DNA of 5,970 bases. It comes from Gaiellasilicea sp035645095. Lineage in GTDB: Bacteria > Actinomycetota > Thermoleophilia > Gaiellales > Gaiellaceae. The stretch is taken from the NCBI GenBank assembly GCA_035645095.1, contig DASQNG010000048.1, positions 1 through 5,970 on the forward strand. Reading direction: 5' to 3'. Of this stretch, positions 1 to 5,046 are shown piece after piece; the stretch's first letter is position 1, and every line of letters begins with the position of its first letter. A model generated the notes under the pieces. It saw nothing but the letters and a program-made list of their open reading frames with translations, searched no databases and was not told the DNA's origin. A program made the position numbers and the translations under genes.

Positions 1-126
1 CAGCTCCTCGCTAATCACGCCTCCTTCGACCAGTTCGTCCTGAAGCGCTACGACCCGGACGCACTCGACCGTCTCATCGAGGCAATCTGGCCGAACGACG
101 CATCGGCGGTGCGGGACGCCGCTTGA
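1..126 (+). CDS. C-terminal end of an unidentified protein (partial)
   Basis: Frame 1 is open from the first base to a TGA at 124-126 and gives 41 residues, beginning QLLANHASFDQFVLKRYD and ending in ASAVRDAA. The start lies outside the window. The fragment has a balanced, protein-like composition: a helical segment (FDQFVLKRY, then DALDRLIEAIW) and a short alanine-rich tail. I do not recognise the family. The position just left of a degraded mobile-element region would suit the 3' end of either a host gene or an element gene, and nothing in the fragment decides between them. It is followed by a stem-loop at 135-158. The coding call rests on frame quality and on the stop being followed by clearly non-coding sequence. 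Confidence 0.6.
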   Translation, partial: QLLANHASFDQFVLKRYDPDALDRLIEAIWPNDASAVRDAA

Positions 127-134
127 GGAGCTGA

Positions 135-158
135 CGGTCGCCTAGTAGCGGCCGACCG
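135..158 (+). terminator. Possible hairpin terminator after the first gene
   Basis: CGGTCG at 135-140 pairs perfectly with CGACCG at 153-158 around a 12-base loop. The stem can extend inward by two G:C pairs with one bulged C. It starts 9 bases after the stop codon of the upstream gene. No T-run follows, so it is at best a GC-only actinobacterial-type terminator. A second 6-bp stem-loop, CTCCAC/GTGGAG at 187-204 with a 6-base loop, lies downstream. I see no gene in the remaining 127-300 stretch. Confidence 0.3.
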
Positions 159-300
159 CCCTGCTGGACCCCGGCTACGTGTCGAACTCCACGGCTCGGT
201 GGAGCTGCAACTCGCATAGGCTTCAGCCGTCCGGCGACTGTCCCTGAGCCGAGCTCATCAGCCGCGGCCGGCGCGAACCGAGGCGCGCGAACGCCCCGTC

Positions 301-808
301 TTGATGTTCAACGGCCGCCGGCTCGCCACCGCGGCGCGCGAGGTTGCCGGGAACAGGATTGTGATCTGCTGCCATGGGTTCGGCGGCTCCAAGGACGGGC
401 CGAGCGGCGGCCTATTTGTCGACCTGGCGGCATCGCTGGCTGAAGCGGGAGTCTCGTCGCTTCGATTCGACCAATACGGCAGCGCCTCGGAGGGCAGGTT
501 CGAGGATTCGAGCTTCGCCGACTGGGTGGCAACGACGCGCGCGATCGCTGACCACTACCTACAACAGGACTACCGCGTCGCTGCTTGGTCACAGTATGGG
601 TGGCGGCGCTGCGATCGCCGCCGCCGTGGCCGATGAGCGGCTTGCCGGTCTCGCCGCGTGGGTTCCCGACCCAGTCACAACTGCCCCGACCGCCGATCCA
701 GACGACGAATTCATGGAGGAGGACGAGAAGCGTGTGCGCTGGCGCTACTGGCACGAAGCACACGCGGCAGATGTTGCTACAGCCCTCTCACGAATCAACA
801 TTCCGATT
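301..808 (+). pseudogene. Alpha/beta hydrolase, frameshifted and truncated
   Basis: The first part reads in frame 1 from TTG 301 or ATG 304 (MMFNGRRLATAAREV), with no clear ribosome site, so the N-terminus may also be damaged. It shows the oxyanion-loop motif HGFGGSK and the strand-loop LRFDQYG typical of serine alpha/beta hydrolases. Near 575-582 the frame must change to frame 2, where the nucleophile elbow LGHSMGGG and IAAAVADERLAGLAAWVPDP follow. Two missing bases between GTCGCT and CTTGGT would explain this: the expected reading is YRVALLGHS. The homology-like text stops at SRINIPI (about 790-808), where this family normally continues into a strand plus the catalytic Asp, then the His. 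Both acid and histidine regions are absent, so it should be inactive. The remaining frame runs straight into a different protein. Substrate cannot be inferred. Confidence 0.75.
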
Positions 809-1192
809 GCGGAGTGCGGCCGCGGTCTCAACTACCGGGAGCGTCCACGGTCGTTGTTCTGCTCGAGGAAGCACGCGGACCGCTTCCGGCATCGTCGTCG
901 CTACGCGGAGGACCCCGAGTCGCAGCGGGAGCGGGGCCGCGCCTACTACTGGGCGAACCGCGAGCAGGTGCTGGAGAAGGCGGCGGCGAAGCGTGGCCGG
1001 CCTCGGCCGCCGGAGCAGACGTCGTGCAGCGAGTGCGCCGGGCCGCTCGAGGGCGCCAGCGCGCGACGTGCGGCTCGTCGCGCTGCCGTGATGCGCGGTT
1101 CCGCCGGCTGCACCCAGAGGCCTACGCGGAGCGGGAGCGGCAGAAGGTGGAGCGCCGGCGGGAGCGCCGCCGTGCGTCAGGCCGAGGAGTAG
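809..1192 (+). pseudogene. Basic zinc-knuckle protein, 5'-truncated and frameshifted
   Basis: Frame 2 continues from the hydrolase remnant into an Arg/Glu-rich protein with Cys clusters. The first cluster has Cys at 815 and 860 followed by SRKH; the partner Cys expected three residues before 815 is Ile, where the hydrolase joins. A helical basic stretch follows (RRRYAEDPESQRERGR...). The second cluster starts with C-S-E-C at 1025-1036, but its closing C-G-S-S-R-C at 1069-1086 is in frame 1, followed by FRRLHPEAYAERERQ and KVERRRERRRA. One missing C near 1050-1060 (giving PLEGRQRATCGSSRC) restores a C-x2-C...C-x4-C knuckle. The natural end is unclear: frame 2 stops at 1192 (VRQAEE) after a further shift, while frame 1 runs to 1314 antisense to another gene, so 1192 is preferred. 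A nucleic-acid-binding role is plausible for such proteins but is inference. I cannot name a family. Confidence 0.55.
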
Positions 1193-1474
1193 GCGAGGTC
1201 GTCGACGAGCGCGTTCCGGAGGTCCCAGATCCCCGCCGGGAGCTTCGCGGTCGACAGCTCGGAGCCCCAGAAGTTGAGGAGCTCGACCAGGGTGGGCTTT
1301 GTCGTCCCGGCTGAGCTGCACGGGCAGGCTGGCACCTACGTCCTGGAAGGCTTTGCGGATGCTGCTCGCGCTGTCGATGCGGCGGATCTCGTGGAGGAGG
1401 GTGTCGCGCGAACTCCAGGGGATGACGATGTTGCCGCGGCTGGTGGCGACGTCTACCCAATCGAGCCGACCCAC
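1177..1474 (-). pseudogene. Conserved-looking 98-residue hypothetical, one frameshift
   Basis: On the minus strand a GTG at 1474 starts MGRLDWVDVATSRGNIVIPW, then SSRDTLLHEIRRIDSASSIR and KAFQDVGASLPVQLSRDDK. Near 1291-1297 the frame breaks; in the next frame the text resumes as TLVELLNFWGSELSTAKLPA and GIWDLRNALVDDLAYSSA, ending at a TGA at 1177-1179. Removing one base of the GGG at about 1294-1296 joins the two halves into one 98-residue protein of even, mixed alpha/beta composition. In the unshifted frame the downstream text becomes Pro/Arg/Ala-rich noise. No membrane segment, signal or known motif is visible and I do not recognise the family. It lies 36 bases downstream of the 39-residue membrane protein gene on the same strand, so the two were probably co-transcribed. 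Its end overlaps the end of the convergent zinc-knuckle gene by 16 bases. The shift could be a real mutation or a sequencing error. Confidence 0.6.
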
Positions 1475-1510
1475 GACGCGGGAGTCTACGAAGTGACCAG
1501 CAGGCTGCGA

Positions 1511-1630
1511 CTAATCGCGCAGGGCGTAGCCGAGCAGGACGCGGCCGATCGTGATGATCGCGACCATGGTGGCGGCGGTGTAGCTGATGATCTCTGTGAA
1601 GTTCACCGTGACCCCGGTTTCATCCTCCAC
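1511..1630 (-). CDS. Small single-helix membrane protein (39 residues)
   Basis: A minus-strand GTG at 1630 opens a 39-codon frame ending in TAG at 1511-1513. The protein begins MEDETGVTVNFTEIISY and continues TAATMVAIITIGRVLLGYAL before a final RD. It has an acidic N-terminal segment, one hydrophobic helix at about residues 13-36 and an Arg at the helix centre-end, so it is a likely single-pass inner-membrane peptide with unknown function. A good ribosome site, AGGAGA, lies seven bases upstream (AGGAG at 1642-1638), which strongly supports this start. The next gene on the strand (1474-1177) begins 36 bases after its stop, giving a two-gene operon. The divergent excisionase-type gene starts only 38 bases away. 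It could be a small element-encoded membrane peptide, but I have no homology basis for any role. Confidence 0.6.
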   Translation of the reverse strand: MEDETGVTVNFTEIISYTAATMVAIITIGRVLLGYALRD

Positions 1631-1637
1631 CGCTCGT

Positions 1638-1666
1638 CTCCTGGTTTCGTCCCCCGTTTGGAGGAG
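1638..1666. promoter_or_regulatory. Back-to-back ribosome binding sites of two divergent genes
   Basis: Minus-strand AGGAG (1642-1638) serves the GTG at 1630, and plus-strand GGAGGAG (1660-1666) serves the GTG at 1669. Only 17 bases separate the two sites, too few for two ordinary promoters facing away from each other. Transcripts must therefore start within or beyond the opposite gene, so that their 5' ends overlap, or arrive by read-through. I see no clear -35/-10 pair here. Confidence 0.55.
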
Positions 1667-1668
1667 TC

Positions 1669-1875
1669 GTGAGCGACCGTCTCCTCGAGGCCCAGGAAAT
1701 CGCCGAGCTCCTGGCGGTGCCGGTGAGTTGGGTCCGTGCCGAAACGCGTGCTGGCCGGATCCCCCATCTTGAGCTCGGCCGGTACAAGCGGTACGACCGG
1801 AACGCCGTGCTGGCGTGGCTGGAGACGCAGCGGGCGGGGCAGTGGCGCAAGCATCGGCCGGGACGTGTCGCGTGA
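1669..1875 (+). CDS. Excisionase-type helix-turn-helix DNA-binding protein
   Basis: This 68-residue protein matches the small MerR-like HTH_17/excisionase fold. It opens with LLEAQEIAELLAVPVSWVRA (helix-turn-helix, about residues 5-24), continues with ETRAGRIPHLELGRYKRYDR (the wing, with the typical G-x-I-P-x-x-x-L-G-x-x-x-R-Y pattern, residues 25-44), and ends with NAVLAWLETQRAG (final helix). In this family the domain binds DNA, either as a recombination directionality factor for a nearby tyrosine integrase or as a small regulator. The start is GTG 1669, with GGAGGAG immediately upstream. A recombinase remnant on the same strand begins about 500 bases downstream, which supports the excisionase reading: xis followed by int is a common order in integrative elements of actinobacteria. 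The gene itself looks intact. Which job it does now cannot be told from sequence, since the integrase is broken. Confidence 0.85.
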   Translation: MSDRLLEAQEIAELLAVPVSWVRAETRAGRIPHLELGRYKRYDRNAVLAWLETQRAGQWRKHRPGRVA

Positions 1876-1898
1876 CGGCGTCCCGGCCGTCAGTAGCT

Positions 1899-2189
1899 CT
1901 AGAACTGGTGGTCGAGCCCGACCTCGTACATCTCGACGGCGGTCCGCTTCCCGCTGCCTTGCGGGTTCATCGCGTTGAGAGCCTCGTCGCCTCGTCGCAT
2001 GTCCTCCTCACTGTCGAAGAACATGAGACCAGCCCCGCGGACGTTAGCGCGGTCAAGGAGCAAGAGCAGCCGTCGTGCGCCTTCGAGTCCGGGTGGTTGT
2101 TCGCCCTCGACCATTGCGCGGACGCGGGCAATCATGTCGTCAGCCTCCGCCGGGTCGCCACCCTCGAAACGTGCCATGCGGACGTACAC
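1899..2189 (-). CDS. Conserved hypothetical protein (96 residues)
   Basis: The best start is GTG 2189 (MYVRMARFEGGDPAEADD), six bases after AGGAG at 2200-2196. The frame is open upstream to 2258, but that extra 23-residue stretch (MDRCKVNSPRYRRG...) is unlike the rest and has no ribosome site. The body contains a helix (ADDMIARVRAMVEGEQ), PPGLEGARRLLLLLDR, a strand-like AGLMFFDSEEDMRRGDEALN and a C-terminal strand AVEMYEVGLD. This layout of strand-helix-strand-strand-helix-strand resembles small ferredoxin-like/dimeric alpha-beta barrel proteins (the antibiotic-biosynthesis-monooxygenase type). That comparison is a pattern-based inference, and no catalytic residue can be assigned. It is intact, stops 23 bases from the convergent excisionase-type gene, and sits antisense between that gene and the integrase remnant. 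Confidence 0.85.
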   Translation of the reverse strand: MYVRMARFEGGDPAEADDMIARVRAMVEGEQPPGLEGARRLLLLLDRANVRGAGLMFFDSEEDMRRGDEALNAMNPQGSGKRTAVEMYEVGLDHQF

Positions 2190-2378
2190 GGGGGTCTCCT
2201 CTCGTCGCTGAACGGAGCCGCGACGATACCGAGGACTGTTGACCTTGCAGCGGTCCAACCCGGACGTAGGGTGGTGCGACCTGATGGACGAGACCCATCA
2301 CCCCTCGCCGTGCTGTTCGTTCGCGAGGCCTCCGGGCCGGAGGTCACGTCCCAGTGCTCGGGGGCCGTTGGTGTAGGA

Positions 2379-2741
2379 GGCGACGACGAGCTCGTGTTCT
2401 GCCATCCGCAAAAAAGGACGATGTACGAGCCAACGTTCTCGGTGGCGCTGAGGACGGCGATGCGGTCCGCCGATGTCGAAGGCGCGGACCGAATCCGGGC
2501 ATTCCACGACCTCCGGCGCACCGCGATCACGAACGACGTGGCGTCCGGCTCCTCGGCGAGGGGCGTGATGTCGAAGGCCGGGCACGCCGACATGAAGACG
2601 ACGACGAAGCGTTACCTGCACCTGGCCGGAGTCGTGTTCCGGAACGAGGCGGAGGCGCTCGAGGCGCGGATGCTCGGTTTTCCCGACAAGTCCCGCCAGT
2701 CAGCGGTAGAGAGTTCTACCGAACTACGTCATCTGACGTGA
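2379..2741 (+). pseudogene. Tyrosine recombinase (integrase), C-terminal remnant
   Basis: Frame 3 gives GDDELVFCHPQKRTMYEP, then the catalytic end of a phage-type tyrosine recombinase: FHDLRRTAITN (box-II His at 2505 and Arg at 2514), KAGHADMKTTTKRYLHLAG (second His at 2583 and nucleophilic Tyr at 2613) and VFRNEAEALEARMLGF. This family normally has 350-400 residues: a SAM-like DNA-binding arm, then a catalytic domain beginning with box-I Arg and a beta-hairpin Lys. Neither the arm, box I nor the Lys is visible in any frame upstream; that space is occupied by an antisense gene and its leader. About 120 residues remain, so integrase activity is not expected. The frame is open upstream to 1815 but that part does not read like an integrase, though 2280-2378 (PLAVLFVREASG...) might be a decayed stretch. 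The last 20 residues after MLGF extend beyond the usual family end and contain two inverted repeats. Confidence 0.85.
2704..2739. repeat. Two adjacent perfect inverted repeats at the integrase end
   Basis: CGGTAGA (2704-2710) pairs with TCTACCG (2715-2721) around a 4-base loop. Five bases later ACGTCA (2726-2731) pairs with TGACGT (2734-2739) around 2 bases. Both are perfect. They lie in the final codons of the integrase frame, after the conserved protein end. Integrase-binding arms, an operator or a terminator are all possible; no T-run follows. Confidence 0.55.
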
Positions 2742-3045
2742 TCTCACCTCACCACACGTGACGTAACCATCCTGGTCCGGCACCTCCGAGCGTTCGCGAA
2801 GCGGAACCCGTAACGGAGGGCCGTCGGCCACGCGGTTGTGCCCGATCTTCTGGCGCACGTTCTACGGGTGAGCGACGACCCCGGACGTCGATCCCGGCAG
2901 AACGTGATCTGCTCGAGCGAGCCGGATTGATCGCCCGGCTTGCGGCACCAACCGAAAGCGCCCGGGGGGACTCTGACGCCAGCACCTCGCAAAGCTGAGC
3001 AATCCGGAGGTAGGGAATTGGTCGATTCCCTGGAAGAAGTGAGGA
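2742..3045. other. Gene-poor stretch with a tRNA-3'-end-like sequence
   Basis: No frame here reads like a protein; the long minus-strand frames are Arg/Ser/Pro-rich and lack ribosome sites. On the minus strand 2973-2958 reads GAGTCCCCCCGGGCGC, which is what the T-arm end plus 3' acceptor strand of many bacterial tRNAs looks like. The matching T-stem 5' side, anticodon arm and 5' acceptor strand are not found, so this is not a complete tRNA gene. Integrases commonly use tRNA 3' ends as attachment sites, so this could be an att scar of the element, or chance in GC-rich DNA. Confidence 0.35.
3012..3031 (+). promoter_or_regulatory. Inverted repeat ahead of a small membrane-protein gene
   Basis: AGGGAAT (3012-3018) and ATTCCCT (3025-3031) form a perfect 7-bp inverted repeat with a 6-base spacer that can add one wobble pair. 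It ends 14 bases before the ATG at 3046. It could be an operator for a dimeric repressor or a 5'-leader hairpin near the ribosome site. I cannot tell which. Confidence 0.4.
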
Positions 3046-3174
3046 ATGAGCGAACTGCGGAGACGCTCTGACGGCGCTCAGGAGCGCCGTCCCGCCGCAT
3101 TTCTGTGGGTTGCCGTTCTCTCTCTGCTCATGTGGGGCGGCGCGGTCGGGCTGCTCTGGCTGTTCGTGATCTAG
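3046..3174 (+). CDS. Small single-helix membrane protein (42 residues)
   Basis: ATG 3046 opens a 42-codon frame ending in TAG at 3172-3174. The protein begins MSELRRRSDGAQERRPA and continues FLWVAVLSLLMWGGAVGLLW before the end LFVI. A strongly basic head of about 17 residues is followed by one hydrophobic helix of about 24 residues that runs to the C-terminus. By the positive-inside rule this is an N-in, C-out tail-anchored-like membrane peptide. Purine-rich GGAAGAAGTGAGGA just upstream supports the start. The gene is convergent with modC, with 79 bases between stops, and no convincing terminator hairpin there. I do not recognise a family; small subunits of respiratory complexes have this size and shape, but no partner is visible. 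Confidence 0.6.
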   Translation: MSELRRRSDGAQERRPAAFLWVAVLSLLMWGGAVGLLWLFVI

Positions 3175-3253
3175 GGCACTCCTCGCCTCATGCCCGCGGA
3201 GCCACTCACGCCGCACGTCGTGATCCGGCGCATCGACCAGGCACGCATCGCGG

Positions 3254-4279
3254 CTAGAGCGGCACCACCCGCGTCGCCGTCGCCTTGAAGCTCGCCACGA
3301 CGAGGTCGCCCTCGCGCAGCCCGAGCCGCTCGGCGGACGCGGCGGTGATCTCCGCCGCGAGCGGCCCCACGCGCACCCGGACGCGGTTCCCGAGCGTCAC
3401 GAGCGACCTGATCGGAGCCGTGACGTGGTTCACGGCCGAGTCGTCGGGCTGGTCGCGTGCGACCGAGATCTCCCACGGGAAGACTGCGAGCGCCACGCGA
3501 CCGTCTCCCGCGTCGGCGGAGAGCAGCGAGCCGCCGCCGTCGAGAAGGACCTCCGTCAGCCCGCCTGCGGCGTACCGAGCGGTGCCGTGGAGGAGGTTCG
3601 CGCCGGTGAAGCTCGCGACGAAGGGATCGGCCGGCGCCGCGACGAGCTCGTCGGGCGTCGCGAGCTGGAGCATCCGCCCGCGGGCGAGCACGCCGACCCG
3701 ATCCGCGAGCGCCGACGCGTCCTCGAAGTCGTGCGTGACGAGCAGCGTCGGCAGCTCGAGCTCGCGCAGGAGCTCGGCGAGCTCTGCGCGCACGAGGCCC
3801 TTCGTGTGGGTGTCGAGGGCCGACAGAGGCTCGTCGAGGAGCAGCACCTGCGGGTCGCGGGCGAGCGCCCGGGCGAGCGCCACCCTCTGCCGCTCGCCGC
3901 CCGAGAGCGTCGCCGGCCGGGCGGTGGCGAGGTGCTCGAGGCCGAACCGCGCCAGCAGGTCCTCGACACCGCGGCGGCCGCCGAAGGCGACGTTCCGGCG
4001 CACGTCGAGGTGCGGGAAGAGCGCGTAGTCCTGGAAGACCAGCCCCACCGAGCGCCGCTCCGGCGGCTCCGCCACGCCGGCAGCGGTGTCGAGCCAGGTC
4101 GCGCCACTCACCGCGATCCGCCCCGTCGCCCGCTCGAGCCCGGCGATCGCGCGCAGCACCGTGCTCTTCCCGGAGCCCGAGGGGCCGACGAGGGCGACCG
4201 TCTCGCGCCCGACGTCGAGCGCTACCGCGACGGCGAAGTCGCGGCGCGAGACGGTGATGTCTGCGCTGAGCGGGTCCAT
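3254..4279 (-). CDS. modC: Molybdate ABC transporter ATP-binding protein ModC
   Basis: This is the cytoplasmic ATPase that drives molybdate (or tungstate) import through ModB. Of its 341 residues, the nucleotide-binding domain shows Walker A GPSGSGKST (32-40), the Q-loop VFQDYALFPH (Gln 83), signature LSGGERQRVALARAL (125-139), Walker B VLLLDEP (145-151), D-loop SALD and the H-loop His 183 (LLVTHDFEDA). A C-terminal TOBE/Mop-like domain spans about 284-339 (VTAPIRSLVTLGNRVRVRVG, then SAERLGLREGDLVVASFKAT), which in ModC proteins binds oxyanion and can inhibit transport when the cell is replete. All catalytic motifs are intact and the length is usual. The ATG start lies inside modB (58-base overlap); the residues after it (ITVSRRDFAVAVALDV) form the usual first strand of the domain, so a later start is unlikely. 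It is the last gene of the operon. A related sulfate or Fe importer ATPase is much less likely given the neighbours. Confidence 0.95.
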   Translation of the reverse strand: MDPLSADITVSRRDFAVAVALDVGRETVALVGPSGSGKSTVLRAIAGLERATGRIAVSGATWLDTAAGVAEPPERRSVGLVFQDYALFPHLDVRRNVAFGGRRGVEDLLARFGLEHLATARPATLSGGERQRVALARALARDPQVLLLDEPLSALDTHTKGLVRAELAELLRELELPTLLVTHDFEDASALADRVGVLARGRMLQLATPDELVAAPADPFVASFTGANLLHGTARYAAGGLTEVLLDGGGSLLSADAGDGRVALAVFPWEISVARDQPDDSAVNHVTAPIRSLVTLGNRVRVRVGPLAAEITAASAERLGLREGDLVVASFKATATRVVPL

Positions 4280-5046
4280 GCCGGAACGGCCTTGGCGACG
4301 ACGAGGATGACGAGGCTGACGACGACGAGCAGCGCCCCGAGCGCAAGCGCGACCCCGAACTCCTCGTCCAGGGCGTCGTAGATCGCGAGGGGTGCCGTCT
4401 GGGTCCGGCCGGGGAGGCTGCCGGCGAACATGATGGTGGCGCCGAACTCACCGAGGCCGCGCGCGAACGCGACGGTCGAGCCGGCACCTAGCCCGCCGGC
4501 GGCGAGCGGCAGCGACACGCGCAGGAACGCTCGCGCCTCGCCGGCACCGAGCGTGCGCGCAGCCGCCACGAGCCGCTCGTCGACGCCCTCGAACGCGGCG
4601 ATCGCGGCGCGGATGTAGAACGGGCTCGCGACGAAGCAGACAGCGAGGACGACCGCGACCTGCGTGAACGGGATCTGCACCCCGAGCGCGTCGAGCTCGC
4701 GGCCGAGGAGGCCGCTCCTGCCGAAGGCGGCGAGCAGCCCGAGCCCGGCGACGGCGGGCGGCAGCACGAGCGGCAGGTCGAGCACGGAGACGACGAGCGA
4801 TCGCCCTCGGAACGAGCGCGTCGCGAGCAGGTACGCCGCCGGCGTCCCGACCAGGAGCACGAGCGCGTGCGCGACGAGGCTCGTCTTCAGACTGACGACG
4901 ATCGCCTGCCGGGCGCGCTCCTCGCCCAGCTGCGCGACGAGCTCCCCCGGCGGGACGCGGAGGAAGAGCGCGAGCACGGGCAGGACGAGGAAGACGAGAG
5001 CGACGCCGAGGGCGAGACCGAGGAGGAGCGGGAACGCGCGCCTCAT
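4222..5046 (-). CDS. modB: Molybdate ABC transporter permease ModB
   Basis: This is the integral membrane subunit that forms the oxyanion channel. It has 274 residues with hydrophobic segments at about 5-29, 48-75, 83-107, 126-150, 181-195 and 231-255. The conserved cytoplasmic coupling loop that contacts ModC is seen at about 158-180 (RLVAAARTLGAGEARAFLRV), followed by ARGLGEFGATIMFAGSLPGR, a hallmark stretch of ModB/CysT-type permeases. The family usually has about 220-230 residues; the extra length comes from a longer N-terminal half and a Ser/Thr/Arg tail (TRSAQTSPSRAATSPSR) after the last helix. That tail is encoded entirely within the overlap with modC. The ATG at 5046 overlaps the modA stop as ATGA, a typical arrangement for coupled translation. 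Context with ModA and ModC settles molybdate over sulfate. Confidence 0.95.
   Translation of the reverse strand: MRRAFPLLLGLALGVALVFLVLPVLALFLRVPPGELVAQLGEERARQAIVVSLKTSLVAHALVLLVGTPAAYLLATRSFRGRSLVVSVLDLPLVLPPAVAGLGLLAAFGRSGLLGRELDALGVQIPFTQVAVVLAVCFVASPFYIRAAIAAFEGVDERLVAAARTLGAGEARAFLRVSLPLAAGGLGAGSTVAFARGLGEFGATIMFAGSLPGRTQTAPLAIYDALDEEFGVALALGALLVVVSLVILVVAKAVPAWTRSAQTSPSRAATSPSR

Noticed and set aside
816..823. GCGGCCGC (rare-cutter site) at the hydrolase/zinc-knuckle junction as a sign of cloning
   Set aside because: Eight-base GC palindromes occur by chance in DNA this GC-rich, and no vector-like sequence surrounds it.
788..1176. Minus-strand continuation of the 1474 gene to 788
   Set aside because: Past the frameshift the text is Pro/Arg/Ala-rich low complexity (GAPAGAPPSAAPAPRR), while the other frame gives a natural protein end at 1177.
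374..1192. One 272-residue plus-strand frame taken as a single gene
   Set aside because: Its first 200 bases are a shadow of the hydrolase frame, and the rest joins two unrelated partial proteins; better described as two pseudogenes.
2190..2258. 23-residue N-terminal extension of the 96-residue minus-strand protein
   Set aside because: No ribosome site for the upstream start, unlike composition, and a good AGGAG precedes the GTG at 2189.
2298..2405. Minus-strand 35-residue frame beginning MAEHELVVASYTNGPRAL
   Set aside because: No ribosome site, and it is antisense to the recognisable integrase text; probably a shadow.
2744..3100. Minus-strand frames of 118 and 155 residues
   Set aside because: Arg/Ser/Pro-rich with no domain pattern; they cross the tRNA-like sequence and run antisense to the better-supported 42-residue membrane protein.
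3206..3223. TCACG/CGTGA stem between the small membrane gene and modC as a terminator
   Set aside because: Only 5 bp with an 8-base loop and no T-run on either strand; too weak to call.
3285..4381. Long plus-strand and alternative minus-strand frames over modC
   Set aside because: They are the usual GC-rich shadow frames of modC, which carries all ATPase motifs in its own frame.
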